Part shown: positions 13,446-17,631 of the stretch, one piece after another | How the letters are laid out: every line of letters begins with the position of its first letter | Numbering within the stretch: position 1 is the first letter of the stretch | Source of the DNA: Candidatus Babelota bacterium | GTDB lineage: Bacteria; Babelota; Babeliae; Babelales; Babelaceae | NCBI GenBank assembly: GCA_003174035.1 | Contig: PRDV01000048.1 | Coordinates: 1-17,631, forward strand | Length of the DNA: 17,631 bases | Reading direction: 5' to 3' | The notes under the pieces: generated by a model | Seen by the model: only the letters and a program-made list of their open reading frames with translations | What the model was told of the DNA's origin: nothing | The model's database searches: none | Program-made: the position numbers and the translations under genes

Positions 13446-15773
13446 ATGAAGATAGCACTAATGGTCTTTTACGATAGCATATTGTCTCTAATGCTTTGTA
13501 TGTCCTTTTTTGCCTTAGGGATGGAAAAAGTCAATTCAGCAGACCATGATACTCAACTTACGGTTGTTGGTCTGCAGAAAAGGGCTTTGCTAGATTTCTA
13601 TTGTACGTATCACGATGTCCGCAATATCCTCGCAGCTGACCTTGGTTTAACTCCTTTACATGTTATCGCAGCCTACGGCCCTTTTTTGAGTAAAGATCAA
13701 AAAAAATTGCTCTTTGCTTGCTATGATGTAGGCGAAGAGACAAACACTAATTTCAGAAATTTCTGCAAAAAACTCTCGATAAAAAAGGATATCCATGCGA
13801 AAGATTATGAGGGTTGGACGCCCTTATATGTTGCAATAATGCAGAGAAATGTGCTTATTGCGAAGATGCTGGTAGATCAAGAGGAAAGATTGGAACCGGA
13901 CTTTTTTGGTAGATTTCCGTTGCATTGGGCTTGTGCTTTAGGAAATTTTGCGCTCATGAGCTTTTTGTTTGAGCATGAAAACTATATCAAAGATATAAGT
14001 GGTTATGGTATTACTGACGGTCTGCTCATACCAGATAGCTTTTGTTTGAATCCTTTCAATTATGTCTACGCGCTGCGTCCCTCATTGCCAAAGAATGAGG
14101 ATGAAGAAAAGAAATTTGATGCTTTAGAAGATCAGTTCCGACTCCGAACCAGAGAGCTTTTTAAGGAATCTTTTTCTTTTGATGAAAAATCTTCTTATTT
14201 TAGCCTTCCCCGGCTCCATCGAGCAATAATAGAGGGGAAGCTTGAAAATGTGATCCATTTAATCAATGAAAATGAAGATTATGCTGTTGATAACTGGCTT
14301 ACACCTTTGCATGTAGCTTTGACTTTTAATTTTATAGAAGCTGCTGAAGAATTACTAAAGTCCAGAAATTTTATTATTTCTTTTGATCGACCTTACGATG
14401 CATTCTGGGATGCCCCATCATTGCTCAGGCTTGCGACAAATAATCTAAACATATTAAGGATGCTCATTGATCGAGATAGCGAAAAAATGTGGTTGTGGGA
14501 TGATAGCTACAGAAATGAATTAAAAGCTATCCTCATTGAGGCAATTAAGAAAAAAAATACTGAAATGGTAATCTATCTTATGGAGCAAGGATTTCCTGTA
14601 GTTCCCCACCATATTTGGTGGGCGGTAAGGTATGGCAATGCCGAAATAACTGATCTCCTATTGAGTAACATGGGCGGCGATATTATAGCTATTGAAGAGG
14701 AACTGTTTCGTGGCTGGGAAAGTGTAGATGATAGCGCAGGAGATAGCCTTTTGCACATTGCTACTAAAAAGGGTAATAGTGATACCGTGCGCATCTTGTT
14801 AAAATGGGGGGCAGCTCAAGATGTGCAAGATACACAAGGAAAAACTGCGCTTCATTATGCGCATGCAAGGGGAGATAGTGCTAGCGTAAGGGCATTAGAA
14901 GATTATGGGTTTAGCCAAGGCATTAAGGATAAAAAGTTCGGATTAACTCCAAAAGCTTATTCAGATGGAGCGGTGGGAGAGCTTTCTGATATTCAGAGGC
15001 AGCTCTATATTGCTGCAGTGAGAGATCAGTATGATCTCGTTTGTGAGTTATTAGCAAAAGGTGCAGAGCCTTGGCATTGGATTGAAGAGGGTTGCACGGC
15101 TCTGCATGGTGCCGTTAAAAGTGGGAACATGAAAATTGTTAAGGAACTCCTTAAATCAGCAAGAGCAGCAGATACTCGCAATCCACTCAATGGAAAATCT
15201 ATTTGGCACTATGCATTTTCTGATGATAGATCTGAAGATGAAGTCATCGCTTTGCTTAATCTTTTTAAAGAGTCTTTGCCTACTACATTGTTGTTACCAA
15301 ATTTTAGAGGAATTACCCCTCTTCACCTTGCTATTGCTTACAATTGTCAGGAAGCGGTAGCACTATTATTAGGTCTCTGTCCAGATCTACTCCATAAGCA
15401 GGACAGACTTTTGAATACACCGTTACATGTAGCGACTTCCTTTGTTCTTTGTGAGCAGCAGAATTTAGATGATTTTTATGGTAACTGGAGAATGCCCAGA
15501 GTGAGCGCAATAGCATCTCTCTTGTTAACAAAGGGTGCTGGTCAAGGATTATTAAATTTTCATGAAAAAACTGCTCTTCACGAAGCATGCTTTGATTTTG
15601 AGCTTGTGCAGGTCCTTTTGGCTGATAACGATCATATGGTACGTAAGATTATTGATGCGCAAGATGCTGCGGGGAACACCGCACTACATATAGTGTGCAC
15701 TCATAGGCTGGAGAAAAATATTCTAGCATCATTACTTAAGCAGGGTGCTTCTGTAATGGTAAAAAATTTGTAG
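13446..15773 (+). CDS. secreted ankyrin-repeat protein, ends at in-frame TAG
   Basis: ATG 13446 with AAGGA (13433-13437) 8 nt upstream; a TTG at 13425 is in frame but lies before the Shine-Dalgarno. 775 residues. The signal peptide (hydrophobic LSLMLCMSFFA, 13-23) is followed by LGMEKVN. About 12-14 ankyrin units follow, such as WTPLYVAIMQRNVLIAKMLV (124-143), LTPLHVALTFNFIEAAEELL (285-304), DSLLHIATKKGNSDTVRILL (433-452), ITPLHLAIAYNCQEAVALLL (623-642) and NTALHIVCTHRLEKNILASL (744-763). Non-repeat helical stretches lie at about 190-255. The frame stops at TAG (15771-15773) in the middle of an ankyrin unit, directly before GYTPLHVAAE, so the natural protein was longer. It is a probable host-interaction scaffold. 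Confidence 0.88.
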   Translation: MKIALMVFYDSILSLMLCMSFFALGMEKVNSADHDTQLTVVGLQKRALLDFYCTYHDVRNILAADLGLTPLHVIAAYGPFLSKDQKKLLFACYDVGEETNTNFRNFCKKLSIKKDIHAKDYEGWTPLYVAIMQRNVLIAKMLVDQEERLEPDFFGRFPLHWACALGNFALMSFLFEHENYIKDISGYGITDGLLIPDSFCLNPFNYVYALRPSLPKNEDEEKKFDALEDQFRLRTRELFKESFSFDEKSSYFSLPRLHRAIIEGKLENVIHLINENEDYAVDNWLTPLHVALTFNFIEAAEELLKSRNFIISFDRPYDAFWDAPSLLRLATNNLNILRMLIDRDSEKMWLWDDSYRNELKAILIEAIKKKNTEMVIYLMEQGFPVVPHHIWWAVRYGNAEITDLLLSNMGGDIIAIEEELFRGWESVDDSAGDSLLHIATKKGNSDTVRILLKWGAAQDVQDTQGKTALHYAHARGDSASVRALEDYGFSQGIKDKKFGLTPKAYSDGAVGELSDIQRQLYIAAVRDQYDLVCELLAKGAEPWHWIEEGCTALHGAVKSGNMKIVKELLKSARAADTRNPLNGKSIWHYAFSDDRSEDEVIALLNLFKESLPTTLLLPNFRGITPLHLAIAYNCQEAVALLLGLCPDLLHKQDRLLNTPLHVATSFVLCEQQNLDDFYGNWRMPRVSAIASLLLTKGAGQGLLNFHEKTALHEACFDFELVQVLLADNDHMVRKIIDAQDAAGNTALHIVCTHRLEKNILASLLKQGASVMVKNL

Positions 15774-16454
15774 GGTTATACACCTTTGCATGTTGCTGCT
15801 GAAACTGGTGCAATTGATTACGTAGAGATGCTCATAGAGCAAATTCGTAAACACGCAGATTGGGAAGAATTATTACAGATGAGAACGACCTTGCACGGTA
15901 ATACCGCTTTTCATCTTGCGGCCATCAACCATCCATCACTGGTTCCCTTATTCCTTGAAGCAGATGCTGATACGGCTATAAGAAATGACAATGGAGAGAC
16001 AGTTTTTCATGCCCTCTGTCACTACATTAACGCTTCATCAGATACAGAAGATTTTTCGCTCGCGTTACGTTCTTTATTGGAGAGTAAAAAAGGTATGGCG
16101 TTGTTAACTGAACAGGACAGACACGGGCAATCTCTTGTGCATGTTGCTGTATTACAACTGCATTATAGAGGTCTTGTTCGCCTTCTTGACAGTCTCATAG
16201 GATGTGATGCACTACTAAAGCATGATATACTTAATGCTGTTAATAGTATTGGACAGACGGCTTTGCATAGTGCTGCACAAAAGGGAGATTATATGAAAGT
16301 CGCATTACTTTTAAGAGCGGGTGCCAACAAAGATATGCTCAATTTTAAAGGAGAAACAGCTGAAAATCTTGCTGAACAACAGAAGCATTTTTCCATTGTT
16401 ACCTTACTTAGACAAGGAAGGGACTCCAAGAGCCCAAGACTCGATTTCTGGTGA
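15774..16454 (+). CDS. C-terminal continuation of the ankyrin protein after the in-frame TAG
   Basis: The same reading frame as the preceding 775 codons, open for 226 more residues to TGA. It begins in mid-unit, GYTPLHVAAETGAIDYVEML, and has further ankyrin units (GNTAFHLAAINHPSLVPLFL, GQSLVHVAVLQLHYRGLVRL, GQTALHSAAQKGDYMKVALL), ending GRDSKSPRLDFW. There is no Shine-Dalgarno or ATG at its beginning; a TTG at 15786 is only a codon within TPLH. So it is either the dead end of a nonsense-mutated gene or the product of TAG read-through. Together the two parts would give about 1002 residues. Confidence 0.75.
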   Translation, partial: GYTPLHVAAETGAIDYVEMLIEQIRKHADWEELLQMRTTLHGNTAFHLAAINHPSLVPLFLEADADTAIRNDNGETVFHALCHYINASSDTEDFSLALRSLLESKKGMALLTEQDRHGQSLVHVAVLQLHYRGLVRLLDSLIGCDALLKHDILNAVNSIGQTALHSAAQKGDYMKVALLLRAGANKDMLNFKGETAENLAEQQKHFSIVTLLRQGRDSKSPRLDFW

Positions 16455-16586
16455 GCCGGTTTCGTTCTGGCCAGGAATTGCATCTGCGGAAAACACCTGA
16501 CTGGTGCCCCAAAAGCCTGTAGACAAATTCGATATTTTCTATAAACTATTACTATAAATAATTATTTTTTTGAAAAAAGGAATACT
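16455..16586 (+). other. short intergenic leader before the small basic ORF
   Basis: It contains a weak hairpin, CACC TGACT GGTG, near 16494-16506. An AT-rich segment carries TATAAA at 16540-16545 and 16553-16558, but neither has a -35 at proper spacing (TAGACA at 16520-16525 is 14 bp from the first). It ends in AAAGGA (16576-16581), 5 nt before ATG 16587. No other gene is seen. Confidence 0.4.
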
Positions 16587-16730
16587 ATGCTGATTAAAAA
16601 AATTCTTACTGGTCTCCTTCGTCAGTAGGTAAGCAAGACCTCAGGAATAACAAAATTGGCTAGAAAGCCCATTCGTCCGATAAAAAAAGCTGGGACGTAC
16701 GCAAAAATAATGATGCAAAAGAACAAATAA
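16587..16730 (+). CDS. small basic peptide ORF, 13 codons or 46 if TAG is read through
   Basis: A good Shine-Dalgarno (AAAGGA, 16576-16581) and ATG lead to MLIKKILTGLLRQ, then TAG (16626-16628). The same frame continues for 33 codons to TAA (16728-16730). The downstream part (VSKTSGITKLARKPIRPIKK and on) holds ten Lys/Arg and no Asp or Glu; the upstream part also has only basic charges. This shared composition suggests one original coding frame. The 13-residue piece alone would be an amphipathic cationic helix. The family is not recognised. It ends 26 bp before the LRR gene. It could be a decayed gene, a recoded gene, or a leader peptide. Confidence 0.35.
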
Positions 16731-16756
16731 ATTTTTGAAGAAAGAAGAAGGATGCC

Positions 16757-17631
16757 ATGAAAAAACCAGTACTGATTTTAGCATGTTTTATGTTCTTAAT
16801 TCCTAATCTAGCTGCGATGGAAGTAGATACCGACAGCAATCCTGATAACGATTGTATTGTTCTTAAGGCCGGCACCAAAAAGGCTATCCTCAGGAAGGAT
16901 AATTTACCCCAAGTTTGGTATACTCAACTGATTGAGAACGGTTTGGTAAAATCACACGATGAACAACAAAGGCCTATTATTACGCTTAATAACATTAGTC
17001 CTGATTTGCTGCCTCTTTTTGTTGACATCCTTAATTCTCTTAAATTTATGCCTGTTGTCTCTGAGCGTAAAGCGGCGACTCTTGCTTATAAGGCATTCTT
17101 AGAAAAGGGACTTACTGTAGAACAAGCTGGACAACTGCTTCTTGAATTAGATTTTATCGAAGTTCCCAAATCTCTGATTTTAGGATTAGCCAGATACTTC
17201 GTTCAATTAAGTAAGGATGAAGATATTGATCTCAGTGGCTTTAACGAAGAAATTCAGAAAGAAATCAATCGTTACTTTTATCTTTTATACAATCGATACC
17301 TTGAAGGCATACCCCAACCAACTCATTGGCTAAAGGATCTCTTTGAATTCGATAGAATTGATAAGGCTAAAGTATTTGTATGTGAAATAGCGGTACTGCT
17401 AAGGCAACTTTCCATTAGCCACCTTTGTTCGATTTATAAGCTTTATAAATATGATATTGATTCTAAACTATTACAGATAATTGACTTAAGGGATAATCAA
17501 TTAACTGACATGCCTGCTGACTTACTTAAGCACTGTCCCCAATTACAGCAATTAGAGCTTTCTAATAACCAATTAACTGCTATCCCTGCAGACTTACTCA
17601 AGCACTGCCCCCAATTACAGCAATTAGAGCT
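16757..17631 (+). CDS. secreted LRR protein with possible Skp1/BTB-like N-terminal domain (3' end outside window)
   Basis: ATG 16757 follows AAGGA (16748-16752) at 4 nt; the frame is open to the window edge (291 codons seen). Signal peptide: MKKPVLILACFMFLIPNLAA (1-20), followed by MEVD. Residues about 33-150 resemble the Skp1/BTB fold in order: strands IVLKAG (34-39) and KKAILRKDNL (41-50), IITLNNISPDLLPLFVDIL (74-92), and LLLELDFIEVPKSLILGLA (127-145), which echoes the 'LL-x-AA-x-FL-x-I-x-x-LL' helices. A helical region (150-236) leads to leucine-rich repeats from about residue 239 with a 24-residue unit (NNQLTAIPADLLKHCPQLQQ). If correct, this joins a ubiquitin-adaptor-like fold to a substrate-binding LRR, typical of an effector. 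The LRR call is firm; the BTB/Skp1 call is only by eye. Confidence 0.85.
   Translation, partial: MKKPVLILACFMFLIPNLAAMEVDTDSNPDNDCIVLKAGTKKAILRKDNLPQVWYTQLIENGLVKSHDEQQRPIITLNNISPDLLPLFVDILNSLKFMPVVSERKAATLAYKAFLEKGLTVEQAGQLLLELDFIEVPKSLILGLARYFVQLSKDEDIDLSGFNEEIQKEINRYFYLLYNRYLEGIPQPTHWLKDLFEFDRIDKAKVFVCEIAVLLRQLSISHLCSIYKLYKYDIDSKLLQIIDLRDNQLTDMPADLLKHCPQLQQLELSNNQLTAIPADLLKHCPQLQQLE
17519..17631 (+). repeat. near-identical 72-bp LRR DNA repeat running off the edge
   Basis: Bases 17519-17559 and 17591-17631 match at 39 of 41 positions, offset by 72 bp (24 codons). Both differences are silent third-position T/C changes. The array is cut by the window end, so the copy number is unknown. Confidence 0.85.

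Noticed and set aside
15771..16628. Global reassignment of TAG to an amino acid
   Set aside because: hflX, ffh and trmD all end with TAG at the normal ends of their families, so TAG works as stop in this genome. Only local read-through or mutation remains possible.
1..17631. tRNA, rRNA or CRISPR arrays
   Set aside because: No cloverleaf with T-loop sequence, no rRNA core sequences and no regularly spaced direct repeats with unique spacers were seen; repeats are all within coding regions or short inverted pairs.

Overview
The window reads as a low-GC bacterial genome dense in genes for eukaryote-like repeat proteins. It combines a conserved translation and protein-targeting block (hflX, ffh, rpsP, khpA, trmD, rplS) with ankyrin, Sel1-like, WD40-like and leucine-rich-repeat proteins, several of which carry signal peptides. 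This mix fits an intracellular or protist-associated bacterium. My best guess is the phylum Dependentiae (TM6, Babeliae), based on gene style rather than any database match. Rickettsiales, Chlamydiae or Legionella-like bacteria remain possible.

Layout. (1) Positions 1-717 hold the 3' end of an ankyrin-type gene. (2) hflX (minus strand) meets it tail to tail. (3) ffh, rpsP, khpA and a trmD fusion form a tight operon at 1899-5151. TrmD is fused to a second SPOUT methyltransferase domain of the TM1570 type. rimM is missing from its usual place, and rplS is displaced about 7 kb downstream, where it has its own promoter. (4) The interval 5152-12043, between trmD and rplS, is accessory: a promoter leading into a WD40-like ORF with a doubtful start, a tiny secreted-peptide ORF, a 1383-residue Sel1-ankyrin-Sel1 protein, and an AAA/DUF4143 ATPase bounded by a short inverted repeat. 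(5) rplS ends at a strong bidirectional terminator shared with a convergent gene for a secreted Val-rich/coiled-coil protein. (6) A second large secreted ankyrin gene (13446-16454) is split by an in-frame TAG. A small, purely basic ORF further on is also split by an in-frame TAG. (7) The window ends inside a secreted protein with a possible Skp1/BTB-like N-terminal domain followed by leucine-rich repeats.

How the genes work together. The core genes serve ribosome rescue (HflX), co-translational membrane targeting (Ffh), ribosome structure (S16, L19) and tRNA m1G37 modification (TrmD). The accessory genes look like exported interaction-scaffold proteins, probably aimed at a host cell. Four predicted secreted products share an Ala/Gly-Met-Glu/Asp motif directly after the signal peptide's hydrophobic core, which suggests a common export route.
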